Positions 30,936 to 42,200 of a DNA stretch of 64,000 bases are shown in pieces. Origin of the DNA: Pomphorhynchus laevis (Eukaryota; Acanthocephala; Palaeacanthocephala; Echinorhynchida; Pomphorhynchidae); the NCBI GenBank assembly GCA_012934845.2, contig WNNJ02000582.1:95726-159725 (forward strand). The letters run 5' to 3'. A program made the position numbers and the translations under genes. The notes under the pieces are model-generated. The model saw only the letters and a program-made list of their open reading frames with translations, searched no databases and was not told the origin of the DNA. The stretch's first letter is position 1, and each line of letters opens with the position of its first letter.

Positions 30936-33110
30936 TTAAAATATGTGCTCGACATGAGTCTGCTTAATAAGGCTACGTTTGACCGTTATCCCTGCTGTTG
31001 ATTTACTTGACGTTGTTGCCGTTGTCACACCTAATGGCATTGTTGTTGGCGAAACAGTCGATGAATTGACGGCATTGTTGAAGTTAGCGTGCTTTCCACC
31101 ATTACCATTTCGATTGTGTTGGGAATTCCGTTGATGGTCTGCTGACTCATTGTAAAACCTATTATTGTACTGATGATGTTGATGTTGTGGTTGCTGATGC
31201 AGGTGATTGGAGGTGGCAGGATGGTGGTGGTGATTATGGTCGTTGTAGTGTTGTTCTCGTCTATCCTTCACGTGGTAGCTGTGATTATTGTTATTGTTAG
31301 GGTGGTGATTATTTATGTTGTTGCTATTACTGCTGTTTGTATCTGTGTACTTCAGCAATGGGTTGATTTTGTAAGATGAGGGATTCGTAGACCGGTGATA
31401 CGACCTTGAAGATCGATTCTTACGCTTAATCCATCCAGGTTTACTGGATATATTACTCATGTTGTTAATATTTGATCTGTTGTTATTACCACTAGTATTC
31501 GGATAGTGGCTGTTGTTGCGATTGTGATGGTGGTGATGATCGTACGAGGACGATGAGAACGACGGATATTCGGAATTATGAAACGAAGCGTACTCGTCAT
31601 AGCCATTTTGCTGTCTCATCGAAGAATCCATCAAACTGCCATGTGATGGCTCTGTGCTGTTACTCAGCGTAAATTCAAAATAAGATTGTTGATGCTTCTC
31701 AATTATTGTTTTTAAGTCTATCGGAACCGGTTTTAAGTAAAAAAAGTCATGCATCAAAGCACTGTCAGTGTCAAGACGTATTCTAGGATCTAAGACCAAC
31801 AATTTATCAATAAGATCCACTGCTTGCTTGTCTTCAATAAATCGACCAATGTGTGCAGACAAAATACGAGGACTATTTTTGGGCAGCTCGATTCGTTTAA
31901 AAAGCTCCAAATTATCAACATCAGGCCATACCTCAACACTTATCGAACCACATAGGTTGACAATTTTCATTAATTGGTTTTGCTCGTTGTTACCTTGTAG
32001 TAGAGGGCAGCGACACCACATTTCAGCCATTATACAACCAACGCCCCACATATCAATTGGTGGACCATAATCCCTTTCTCCTAAAAGTAGCTCAGGTGGG
32101 CGATACCATAGTGTTACTACTCGATTAGTGTGTTTAGCTTTATTTCCCCGTTTAGCACAAATTGTGTTCAATTTGGCTAATCCAAAGTCGGCCAACTTGA
32201 TAACTCCGTCTTGACTTAGTAAAATATTTGCAGACTTCATATCACGATGTAATATACCATGCCGATGAATATAGTACAAACCATGCAAAATTTGAGACAT
32301 TATTGATTTAATATGTCCAACTTTAAGGGTCACATTTCGATTTGAAAGCAATCCAGCTAAATCGTGCTTACAAAATTCAAAGACCATGAAATACGTGTTG
32401 CGCCAATATGTACGTTCATCGCCACGATTCATACATACCTCTTTTAGCTTAACAATATTCGTATGATTTAAAATTTGCAAGATCTTTACTTCTCTCAAAG
32501 CCGTAATTGGAAATCCCTCACGGTCGTTGTCCATTATAAGCTGTTTGATGGCAACTAATTCTTCAGTTTCATTCACCTTACCTTTATATACCACTCCAAA
32601 TGTACCTTGTCCAATTTTATTAATCAATGTGTATTTGCTTAATGGTTGTAAATTAGATTTAACATTCACGATTAAATGTAGTTGTTCTTTAGTAAATTTG
32701 TACGACAAAGTGTTTAATGGACTTGGACAATTAGGAGGCTGTGATGTAGGAATCTGATGGGCGTAAGATATTGATCGATGTTGCTGCGACTGATGAGAAG
32801 CAGAAAGAGGATGTAGCGGATCATTGCTGTTATGGTTATTGTAACAATTTGCATTTCGAGAATTCGATAAATCTTTATTAAGTGGATCAGCTGTTTTGTT
32901 TAGAACATCATTATTACAAGATGACGATGAGGATGATGTAGCTGTTTCACTACTATCAATGACAATTACATTACCATCGTTTACAAAATTACAAGGTTCA
33001 GCAGAAAGGTAATTTCCGGGCTTAACGGTACAATTTTTAGACGAATTCATAGCACTGCAGTGAGCAAAAGCCGATTCAACTTTTAAGGATTGATCATCCA
33101 CCAAACTCAT
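30936..33110 (-). CDS. CDK9: Cyclin-dependent kinase 9 (P-TEFb catalytic subunit)
   Basis: A 724-codon uninterrupted frame. CDK9 pairs with cyclin T to form P-TEFb, which phosphorylates RNA polymerase II CTD, NELF and DSIF to release paused polymerase in the nucleus. The kinase domain spans residues 160-455: Gly loop GQGTFG (167-172), Lys189 in VAIK, the CDK9 PITALRE helix (201-207), HRD Asp290, DFG 308-310, T-loop Thr333 in NRVVTLWYRPPE (equivalent to human Thr186) and LLLGERDYGPPIDMWG. The match to human CDK9 is strong. The 159-residue N-terminus is Ser/Asn-rich, and about 245 residues after the kinase are rich in His, Asn and Ser; human CDK9 is 372 residues. Start: TAG lies three codons before the ATG in frame. 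No intron interrupts the frame. Confidence 0.96.
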   Translation of the reverse strand: MSLVDDQSLKVESAFAHCSAMNSSKNCTVKPGNYLSAEPCNFVNDGNVIVIDSSETATSSSSSSCNNDVLNKTADPLNKDLSNSRNANCYNNHNSNDPLHPLSASHQSQQHRSISYAHQIPTSQPPNCPSPLNTLSYKFTKEQLHLIVNVKSNLQPLSKYTLINKIGQGTFGVVYKGKVNETEELVAIKQLIMDNDREGFPITALREVKILQILNHTNIVKLKEVCMNRGDERTYWRNTYFMVFEFCKHDLAGLLSNRNVTLKVGHIKSIMSQILHGLYYIHRHGILHRDMKSANILLSQDGVIKLADFGLAKLNTICAKRGNKAKHTNRVVTLWYRPPELLLGERDYGPPIDMWGVGCIMAEMWCRCPLLQGNNEQNQLMKIVNLCGSISVEVWPDVDNLELFKRIELPKNSPRILSAHIGRFIEDKQAVDLIDKLLVLDPRIRLDTDSALMHDFFYLKPVPIDLKTIIEKHQQSYFEFTLSNSTEPSHGSLMDSSMRQQNGYDEYASFHNSEYPSFSSSSYDHHHHHNRNNSHYPNTSGNNNRSNINNMSNISSKPGWIKRKNRSSRSYHRSTNPSSYKINPLLKYTDTNSSNSNNINNHHPNNNNNHSYHVKDRREQHYNDHNHHHHPATSNHLHQQPQHQHHQYNNRFYNESADHQRNSQHNRNGNGGKHANFNNAVNSSTVSPTTMPLGVTTATTSSKSTAGITVKRSLIKQTHVEHIF

Positions 33111-33589
33111 GACACACTATTATATCACTAAATATGTACACAATATAGGTAAGCTGTCGAACGTATCTTTTGATATACGCTAATGTCCCACACTCGCTGA
33201 CAGGTTTGTTTAGCTTATTACAGAAGTCGTTTTCTGTGCATTATCATTTTTACACATCTATATGTTTTCAAATTTTCAATAATCTGATGTGCCAATCGAG
33301 GTATCAATTTCCTTCTTCTGTTGCATGAATAAAAGCTGCATTGTGGTTCATTGACTGAGGGGTTATGTCTCTTATGTCCACAAATGATGGCAACCAATCA
33401 ATTTCTTATATCTAAATATTTAAATTAATTTTATAATTTATTAGATAAAATAATTGTATCGATTAAAAATAAAAATTTCTACTAATGTAAAGTGTGCTGA
33501 GATAAAATAACATGAAGCATATAAGAAGTTTGATTTACAGTATCGCAGTCCCTTGCACATTGCGATAATAGTGTTGTGAGATGACAGTA

Positions 33590-34100
33590 TCAAGATCGCT
33601 CTCTAAAGTCGGCAATGGAGGAATATTTTCGTTAATGAGTTCTAATAACGACGAAACGGTAATTATTAGGATTACATCTTCTATTTACTTTGTGTCTCGG
33701 AAATGATATACGAAGTATTCGTTAAGCATATGAAGTATTCGTTTAACATGTGATTCTTATTTCACCCATGATAATACAGGGAACGGTGTGGTCTGGCACA
33801 GTAGTACTAAGCGTGTCTAGTTTATGACTTGCACTATCACGGTTTCTTATAGATTACAATAATGTTGTTATTTGACCGTCTAGAGATATATTTCTACATC
33901 CATAAGTGGGAGAATCCCCTACTGATGGATCGTCGTAATAACAACGAAACGGCAGTTGTTAGAATTGTTTCATTTCATCAATTTGATGCCAGGTAACCGT
34001 CTAGAAGTATCTCTCTAGAGACAGCAGTTGGGTGAATGCTATAATGAAGAATAGTAATAACGAAGAAACGGCAGTTGTTAGGATTGCTCAATTCGCTTAA
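33590..34100 (+). repeat. Three degenerate hammerhead-bearing repeats upstream of CDK9
   Basis: Three related blocks at 33621-33673, 33911-33967 and 34031-34086. Each ends with a TAATAACGACGAAACGG-type segment and (C)AGTTGTTAGGATT. The second and third are part of an approximately 120-bp tandem unit that also shares GACCGTCTAGA or AACCGTCTAGA upstream (about 33878 and 33998). The consensus supports a type I hammerhead. The repeats lie 500-1000 bp upstream of the CDK9 start, on the opposite strand. Similar ribozymes are known in Penelope-like pseudo-LTRs. Confidence 0.62.
33911..33967 (+). ncRNA. Hammerhead-like ribozyme motif, best-preserved copy
   Basis: Order: stem I strand AATCC, core CTGATG(G), stem II GTCGT/ACAAC with an AATA loop, core CGAAAC, a short stem III of AC/GT around GGCAGTT, a GTT cleavage triplet, then AGAATT pairing with stem I. 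Copies 1 and 3 keep AGGATT, which pairs perfectly with AATCC, and copy 1 keeps ACGAC. The A9 position reads G here. No single copy has every core base, so all three are probably inactive. Confidence 0.5.
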
Positions 34101-36052
34101 TATGATGTTAACTCTGATGATATATAAAAAATATTAGTTTTAATGCACTACTTTAACGTTGGAGTTAACGCAGTACGTTAACTGCAATTATATATAAAGA
34201 CGACTAAAAATATGTCATCTTAAATGCTTAAGAAGCTAGCTTAAAAGCTATAGCATGTATACTTTATTTCTCATTGTTCAATTGAAAGAGCAGTATAAGT
34301 TTACAGATTTAAATCAATTAAAACACCATTTATTCGACTAAACTCATGATGTACTTTGGATCGTGAGAAATGTGACTAGTACGTTGTCAACAGTAATCGG
34401 GTCTTAGTTGCATAAATAATGTTTTGTATGGGCGATCAAATTAGATAAATGGGTTTATGATAATACCTGTGGAATTCTCATGTAGAATTTTAGACTAACC
34501 AGGTAAGGCAAAAAAACTTAAATCAATCAAAAATATAGACTGTAAGATAAATTATTCCTTGTCGTTTCACAACGTTTACAAAGTTTTTAAAAACTCTTGA
34601 TGTCTGTAATCTATGATCACGACATCTAGAAAGGCCTCGTAAATATGCGAACTCCTAGACTTGACACCGGGCAAGCAACTAATATGTTGAATTTTTTGAA
34701 AACTACCCGAGATATTGTGTGGTATTTCGTACTGTGATATTTGAGATATTATGTATTTATTTAACTCTAAGTTGGAATGGTTGCAATGTGTCAATCAATC
34801 GGTAAATTACCACCTTAGCCTTGCGTTATTGATTTGTGAATAATACGTTGCTATATAACTTATACTGCTGATCATTTTTATTAATTGATCGTGTAGTTGT
34901 TATCTTTTAATAAAGCAATCACATTTTTTATAATTTACATATGGTAATTCATATATAAAAATTACAATCACATTACCACAAATAATAAAATTAACAAAAG
35001 TAACTGATGTTTGTTAATTATTTCAAACGCAATATTATGAATAATACCGTATTAGACTCCCAAATATAACTAGTCGTACATGAATAATATGCTTTAAGAA
35101 TAAATTTTGCAGTATCGGCATCTAACCAAACAGAGAAAGTTTCCACAAACAGTTGTTCATTGAGATAGTTGACTCCTTTTGAGCTTTAGTGGACCTCAAC
35201 ACTCTTACAAAAGTGACCATATATGCATTTTTACAAAAGTAAACATATATGCATTCTTAAAAAAATGAACATATACGCAAGAATGAGCTAAAACCAGGAC
35301 AAATTCTACTTCAGTTTATAATAAATATAATGATGAATGAAATGTAAAAATATTCCAAAATAAATGATAGTTCAAAATAATAAATGACAGATCCTCATTA
35401 AGAATCATGTCGTCATTTATATCTTGGCGTAATTTGATTCTCATCCACCATTAATTTAATTTGGCCTTCAAAGGATTTTGAAAAATTTTAAATTGAGTTA
35501 ATAAAACGCGTATATTTATCAGACTTCGGTCTCTATTCACAGCTGTAAAAGTGCTAACTACCTTAGTGAACAATATTTTGGATATATTTTTTATTCTCAT
35601 CCACTTTTATTACGACCTTCTTACTTTTAGATTTGAATAATTGAATAATAAAACTTTTTACCATATAAGTTAATGATAGGAACCAATAACTAATTTATTA
35701 CACACACATATTTATTTTTTAATCTAATATTCAAGCATCATCTCAGGTATGGTCTATCGGTATTTGTGAATGATGGCAAAATATGTACAAATATTAAATA
35801 GAACAATAATTAAAGAGTTGTTCAGTAATATTACTTATTATATAATATTACTTAGTCCTTATTACTTATATAATTTTACTTATATAATTTTACTTTTTTT
35901 ATAAATATTTTTATATAATAAAAATTCTAATATAATATTACTAATTATAATAAGTAATAAATATTATTACTTATTATAATATTGTTCAAAATAAACTCAA
36001 TACGATACATCATCGTCCGAAAAGGGCTACGATGGCTCAGACATATAGCTGT
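34101..36052. other. Non-coding AT-rich stretch with AT fold-back
   Basis: No gene recognised. The frame at 34576-34794 (minus) has no known relatives that I can name. An AT-only region at about 35825-35985 contains TAATATTACTTATTATA words in both orientations and can fold on itself. Confidence 0.45.
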
Positions 36053-39000
36053 TATGATATAAACTAACTTATTCACTTTGTTATAGATTGTTCTATAAAA
36101 CCTCCGTGGTATTCGTATTATCACAGTTTATTGAACAGTTGTGGGATGGACAAGTTACTGACTCCACCTCAGCTCATTATCAGGCTAAACGATGTTAACG
36201 CAGAGAGAATGGCTACATTTTAAAACGCCTTTCAAAAGTCTTCTTGATGTGTATCCAGACGTGACATACTCTTAAAAACTGAGTATCCTCGTCAACTTGA
36301 TCTCATCGGATCTCTATGTTTTGGTCAGGTTATGTGATACGTTCTCAGATGCGATGGATACTTTGCAAAACACTTTCGTCAAGTAACTAAATTCCATTTA
36401 CGCCCGATTCAAGCTGCATAGCCTCAAGCAAAGCGATTCAGAAATAGTTGATCAGTATGCTCGATTACTTGGTCTACCTGCTGATAAATGCAACTTTTAA
36501 ACTGCCATAGCCCTACAAAACCGTGATACGCATGTTATCAATGCTTTCTTGTAAGGAATTCAAAATTCGCAAATTCGACAGCGACTATTAGAATCACGAC
36601 GGGAAACTCTCGAAGATATTCTGACCATTGCTCGCTCATTAGAGAGCGCTCGAATTCAGGCAAGTGAATACATTTAACGTGAAGTAACTAGTAGTGACTC
36701 TTCGTTGACAGTAGGCGCCTCGAGGTCTCCGACAGAGAGTATCGACAACACTGATGTTATTAATGCTGCTACGCGAACTAGAAAGAACATTTCAACATGT
36801 GAATTATGTGGTGGACCAGTGCATAATCGAAGTAACTGCCCTGCCCGAAATATCACGTTTTCAATGTGGAAAAAGTGAACATTTCGCAAAGGTGCCATTC
36901 GGCGCGATTCACTAAATCTAAAACTTATTCGGCAGCTACATACCTTGCAACAGCAATAAGTAAATCGTCTAAAAGGAGACAACTATTATTACCATCAATG
37001 GAATACATGTTGACGCTCTGTTCGACACCGGAAACAGTGAAACTTTTATCGATTATAAACTTTTGTCGACAAACTACGATTGGACACACAGAGCTGCAAT
37101 GATATAGTTCAATTGGCTTCAACTTCACGTAAACACATAATTCAGCGGTGCTGTTTCTTACCAGTTGAATATCATTTGTGTTATTATTCTTCAATGAAAT
37201 TTTTTGTAATGTCGTGCTTATGTGATCCCAACATTTTCGGTCAATCATTCTTTCAAAATCATGCGTTTGTGAATTAGAAATTTGGCGGACCACAGCCTGT
37301 AATTACAGTTTCAGCAGTATCACCGATGTCAAAAATTTTGATTGAACCTGTTGAACTGTTCAAAAATCTCGATACTAATTGTAAACCAATTAATATCAAA
37401 TCAAGACGATATTCATCCTTCGACTGAGACTTTATTCGTGAGAAAATCATACGATTACTCCGCGAAGGGATAATAGAGCAGTGCTTCTCTGTGGAGAGCA
37501 CAAGGTAGTCGATTATTCATCGACAATTAATCGATATACCCAACTCAATGCCTTCCCATCACCAAATATAACGGAAATAATCAGCGAAATAGGTATGAAC
37601 AAAGTATTCTTTTACGTTGACCTATATCAAGCATATTATAAAGTACCCATAAAGTTTGAAGATCGAATTTACACAGCATTTGAGGCTGAGCATGAACTAT
37701 ACCAATTTACGCGTATGCCATTTGGCGTAACTAATGCTGTACCGGTCTTTCAACGTATCATGCGCAAACTAATACGTGACAACAACTTGAAAGGAACGTA
37801 CGCTTATCTCGACGACATCATCGTTTGTGGACAGAACTCGGAAGAGCATGATACAAACTTGCAAAAATTCATGAACATGGCTAAAAATTTCAACCTGACT
37901 ATCTCACAAGATAAATCAAAATTTCACTCCAACTACTTGAAATTTCTTGGATATCATATTGAAGATGGCAAAATTTCACCGGATAAAAATCAAATGAAGC
38001 CACTTATTGAGATGGGCATTCCAGGAGATAGAAAGGCTCTAGCCAGAATGATGAGCTTATTTGCTTATTACTCTAGATGGATCACGAATTATTCATAAAA
38101 TATTCGACCTCTGATATGTAACAACGATTTCCCGTTGAATTCATCGTCAGTAAAAGTCATACAACATTTAAAGAAAGATATTGCATCATCTAGTTTAGCT
38201 ACATATGATCCCACTAAACCGCTGAATGTCGAATAGACACTTAAAGTCACAGCATTGGTGCGGTGCTTAACCAAAAATAAAGGCCGATACCATTTCTTTC
38301 AAAAACACTACCTTTCTCAGCTCAGAATCAATAAAGTATTGAAATAGAAAGCGTGTGCTATTGTGGAAGCACTAAAATACTGGAAACATTATTTAATAGG
38401 TCGCTCATTTAAGTTGATCACTTACCAACGTTCAGTAGCATTTATGTTTTCTAAGAAACATAATATTAAGACTAAAAACGAGAAAATTTCTCGCTGGCGA
38501 ATTGACTTATCTCCTTTCCAAGGAGATAAGTCGATTACCTGGCGGCCGATTTGTTTTCAAGAACGAAGAACACATTAGCATCGATTAGTAGTAGCTACCC
38601 ATCGCTCAAGGCTATACACGAAAGCTTATGTCACCCTGGAATCACAAGGATCTTACATTACGTTCGAAGCGGCCATCTTCATTTTAACAAAAACGATGTT
38701 GAGTCCGTAATCCATTCACGTAAGACATGTTCATTATGAAAGCCGAGATTCTTTAAACCATATTATCGTCCAATGATCAAGGCTACTCAAGTATTTAAGA
38801 GATTGAATATGGACTTCAAAGGACCCCTTCCGTCTAACAATCCGAACCGTTGAATGTTTTGTCTAGTTGATGAATTTTCGCGATATCCTTTCGCGTTACC
38901 GTGATCAGATACATCTTCGGAAACGGTTTTTTGGTCTTCGCGCTCTTCGGATTGCCTAGCTATTTGCATTCGGATCAAGCTTCGTGTTTTAAATCCGACG

Positions 39001-39790
39001 AATTGTGGCGTTTTTGTTCAGATCAATCAATAGCTATGAGTAGATTTACCCCGTATAACCCACGCGGGAATGTCAAGCTGAAAGGTACGTAGGAGTAATT
39101 TTGAAGACGATCCAACTGGTTCTGGTAGAAAGGCAACTCGCTTTAAGCCAATGGCAAGATGTTCTTCCACAAGCACTGTCATCGATTAGACATTTACTCT
39201 GTACTTCAAATGGTAGCAGTCCACATTCGAGAGTATTTATTTTTGAAAGGCGATCATCTATGGGGCAATCAATTCAGAATTAGCTATTGGGACGAGGACC
39301 TGTCTTATTAAAGAAGGATGTCAACTCCAAACATGAAGGTCATGTAGAAATTACTTATTTAATACACAGCAATAGACACTATGCTCAAATAAAAAATTAG
39401 GATGGCCGAGAACTCAACGTTTCGACAATAAAGCTGCACCTTATTCACGACCACCATTTGAGATATCATCTGTCATATGGTGATGATTCTGCACCAGTTT
39501 GTTCAACACACGAACGAAATGTTGAACATAATCGTCCTTCCGATATACGCGATGAATCCAGCTCGCTAAACCGAAGATCACGATTTCGGATACGAAAAAC
39601 CAGTCAAGCGTTAATGATATGGAAACTGTATTACCAACAAGGACCAGTAATCGCTCTCGAATGATGCCAGAGTATCTAAAGGATTACATATTAGACGATG
39701 ATCAGATCAATCAGCAAACCGTGAAGAAGAATTCTATATAAACTAATTTACTTTGCTATAGATTGTTAAATAAAACCTCCGTGGTAAAAA
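36053..39790 (+). mobile_element. Ty3/gypsy LTR retrotransposon fossil
   Basis: A broken Ty3/gypsy element in plus orientation. The terminal repeats are short in what remains: a segment of about 60 bp with ATATAAACTAA, ATAGATTGTT and AAAACCTCCGTGGTA occurs at 36055-36113 and at 39736-39785. Parts in order are a gag-like region (about 36170-36860) with a zinc-knuckle, an aspartic protease with ALFDTGNSE (about 37000), RT (37481-38098, with YLDDIIV), RNase H (about 38210-38560) and an integrase with HPGITR zinc-binding and core regions (about 38590-39400). The integrase resembles a gypsy lineage widespread in animals. Many breaks are present throughout, perhaps twenty or more, so it is an old copy. 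Confidence 0.87.
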
Positions 39791-40334
39791 GTTCTACTAA
39801 ATTACGATTTATGAAAAGACGTATAAGAATATATACGCTAAGTAGCACACTTGTGAATTAATAACTCAGTAACTTGCATCAACTATATGAAGGCCAGCAT
39901 TATTGTTTTCGTGTCGGTCAACATTATTCTCGTGTTTATAGCTATGAATGCTTAATCAGAATGGCGATATCATGAATAGGTAATAACGAAATGCAATTTA
40001 TGCGTTGATCCCAAAGTATGCGAAATAGAAAAATTTAAATTTAAGAATATCGAAAATCAACGTAATTATTGTCGGCAAAATTGTAATAAAAACTAGCTAA
40101 TACAATTTACTTGAAACGCATTACCCATTATCTCGATTCGTATTGACACAATTACCATTATGTAAAACACATGTATCAATGATTATTCGTTTAAAAATAA
40201 TGATTTTGAAATGTCAAATTATATGTGATTCGAACGCGATATACATAACAACGATTGTTTGTGGTGCAACTGTCACATATCGGATAGATAGTTAATGATT
40301 AGTTTTACTTAATAAAAACAGAAACCGCAGGTAT
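39791..40334. other. Non-coding stretch
   Basis: AT-rich spacer between the Ty3/gypsy fossil and LINE B3. Nothing recognised. Confidence 0.5.
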
Positions 40335-41108
40335 AATATTAATAATATATATTTATTTAACGTGTAAAATGCGTGCCAGCTGCACGCTTACAAATCCACA
40401 AACAAAAAAGAGATGAGAAAGTCAAGCAGGTAAATTGTTTAAACTGAATCGGATTAGGCGTTTGAAGCACGGTATGGAGGTTGATTGGCGTATATAAATG
40501 AACAGATGATTCCAAGAGAGAGTAGCAGCCACAAGGAGGGAACGGAAACCAAAGGAGGTAGAGTAGTTTCGGACATGTAAAAGAAGGGAATTACGGGAAC
40601 GCTAGGAACAGTAAACAGGACGAGAATTATCAAGAAAAGGAAGGTTGAGAAATGAAGGGGTATGAGAAGTTAAAAGGCGGAAAGCAATGAGAAGAAGACG
40701 AATTTGAACATGACAATAAATGGTAAACAAATCGAGCGAATCAATATGGTGGGATGTATAACCAAAACGATGAAGAAGGAAAAGCCGAGCGACTGCGTTG
40801 ATGAAACGTTGTAGGGGAAAAAGAGTAGATTTACGTGAGTTGGAAAATAGATTAAGACAGTAATCAAGTCTTGAGAACAAAGGAGAAAATATGATGATCA
40901 TACAATAAGGGAAGTCGATCAATCTACGAATTTGACGGAGGATGCGAAGAATCGAGGTAGAGGAGCTTAGTTTATTACGAACAAAACGTTTAATTGAATG
41001 TCGGTTGTCGAAATGGAACCCTAGGAAAACGATATTATTATCGATAGGATGAATTGTAGAAGTTAATGATACGGAGGGAAGATCTAAGCCGAGGCGTCGA
41101 GGTAGGAT

Positions 41109-41495
41109 CTACATAATTTTGGATTTATCAGGATTCAGAGTAAGGCGAAGGGAATAAATATGATTGGAAATTGCGGCAAGACAGTTGGAAGAAGAAACAC
41201 TAAGATCATAAATATGATAAGCAGGTGGATGAGCATAGATGAGAATGTCATCAGCATATTGCACAACATGGAAGTTAAATGTGTGAGAAATCGAAGACAA
41301 GTCACCGAGAAGAAGAGATAAAAGCGTAGGGCCTAATACGGAGCCTTGTGGAACACCTGACGGGATGGACAAAGGATGGGAGAGAGAAGAGTTAGAATAG
41401 ACGCGACATGTACGGTTTGATAGATATGAAGGAAACCATAATAGAGTGTGTATGATATTTAGAGTTGGAAGATGATTCAAGTTCATTATGTCCAA
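41109..41495 (-). pseudogene. B3 reverse transcriptase 3' half
   Basis: The frame begins with NLNHLPTLNII (from the linker) joined directly to LWFPSYLSNRTCRVYSNSS, so the RT fingers and motif A are deleted. SIPSGVPQGSVLGPTLL, VVQYADDILIYAHPP and LTLNPDKSKIM are intact. It ends at the same in-frame stop after SKIM as B1. Confidence 0.8.
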
Positions 41496-41810
41496 AATAG
41501 AGTACGCTTAGTACGCATAAGAATAAGATAAGAACAGCGGAGAGAAATGTTGAAATCACTGAGATTTAGAGTGAGTTGGGAGAACTTTTAAGAAAGCGAT
41601 TTAACGCAAGTAAAGAGTGACAGTGTCGATGCTTAAAAAGACTACAATCGTAATCGAACCAGGGAGCATGGCGCAAGCGCTAAAACAGAGTCAGAGTCAG
41701 CCGGGCGATCAAGACGAATGTTAAAGTCACCGAGAAAAGAATAAGTACAATATAATGAACAGTAAGAAAGAAGATCTACAAGCATGCTAGAACATACGTG
41801 AGGCTGAAGC

Positions 41811-42200
41811 TTAGTCTGGGCTGTATACAATCACAAGTTCGAGATCGAAAGAAGTTGATGATCTGCATATTAGCAATTTGACGGAAGTGGAACGTAAGTT
41901 AGCATTAATTTTACGTAGAGATGTTGGGTGACGAGCAATGGCAACAATACAGACATGGTTAGAAGCAGTAGATGTAAAAAAGACAATTGAACGTGCTGAT
42001 TCAACTAGAGAACAACTAGAGCTACATATACGACGAATAGCAAGATCGTCAGAGTCAGAGTGCCATGATTCGGTAATGCAGAGAATATCGATAGATAATT
42101 GATCGAAGATATCAAGGAGCAGATCAGCTTTATGAAGAATGGAGCGAGTGTTGAAAAGACTAAGTTTAAAAGTATGTTCAGGAGCGAGATCGACTAGCAA
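41811..42200 (-). pseudogene. B3 APE endonuclease region of ORF2
   Basis: A 129-codon frame with LSLFNTRSILHKADLLL, DILCITESWHSDSDDLAIRR and ELVIVYSPD, nearly identical to B1. It continues in 41642-41830 with FLGDFNIRLDRPADSDS, then joins sequence from well downstream (SVLALAPCSLV), the trace of a deletion of about 400 bp. Confidence 0.78.

Noticed and set aside
31173-31379. Plus-strand frame rich in Val/Ile/Leu
   Set aside because: It is antisense to the His/Asn/Ser tail of CDK9, where CAY and AAY codons read as hydrophobic residues on the other strand.
31768-32757. Plus-strand frames opposite the kinase domain
   Set aside because: Shadows of the CDK9 coding strand with no domain match.
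34576-34794. Minus-strand frame of 72 codons with SSHIYEAFLDVVIIDYRHQ
   Set aside because: It looks protein-like, but no family or second exon could be recognised; too short to call.
35825-35985. AT-rich fold-back as a replication origin or MITE
   Set aside because: Only A/T words in both orientations; any AT-rich tract gives such pairing, and no defined ends are seen.
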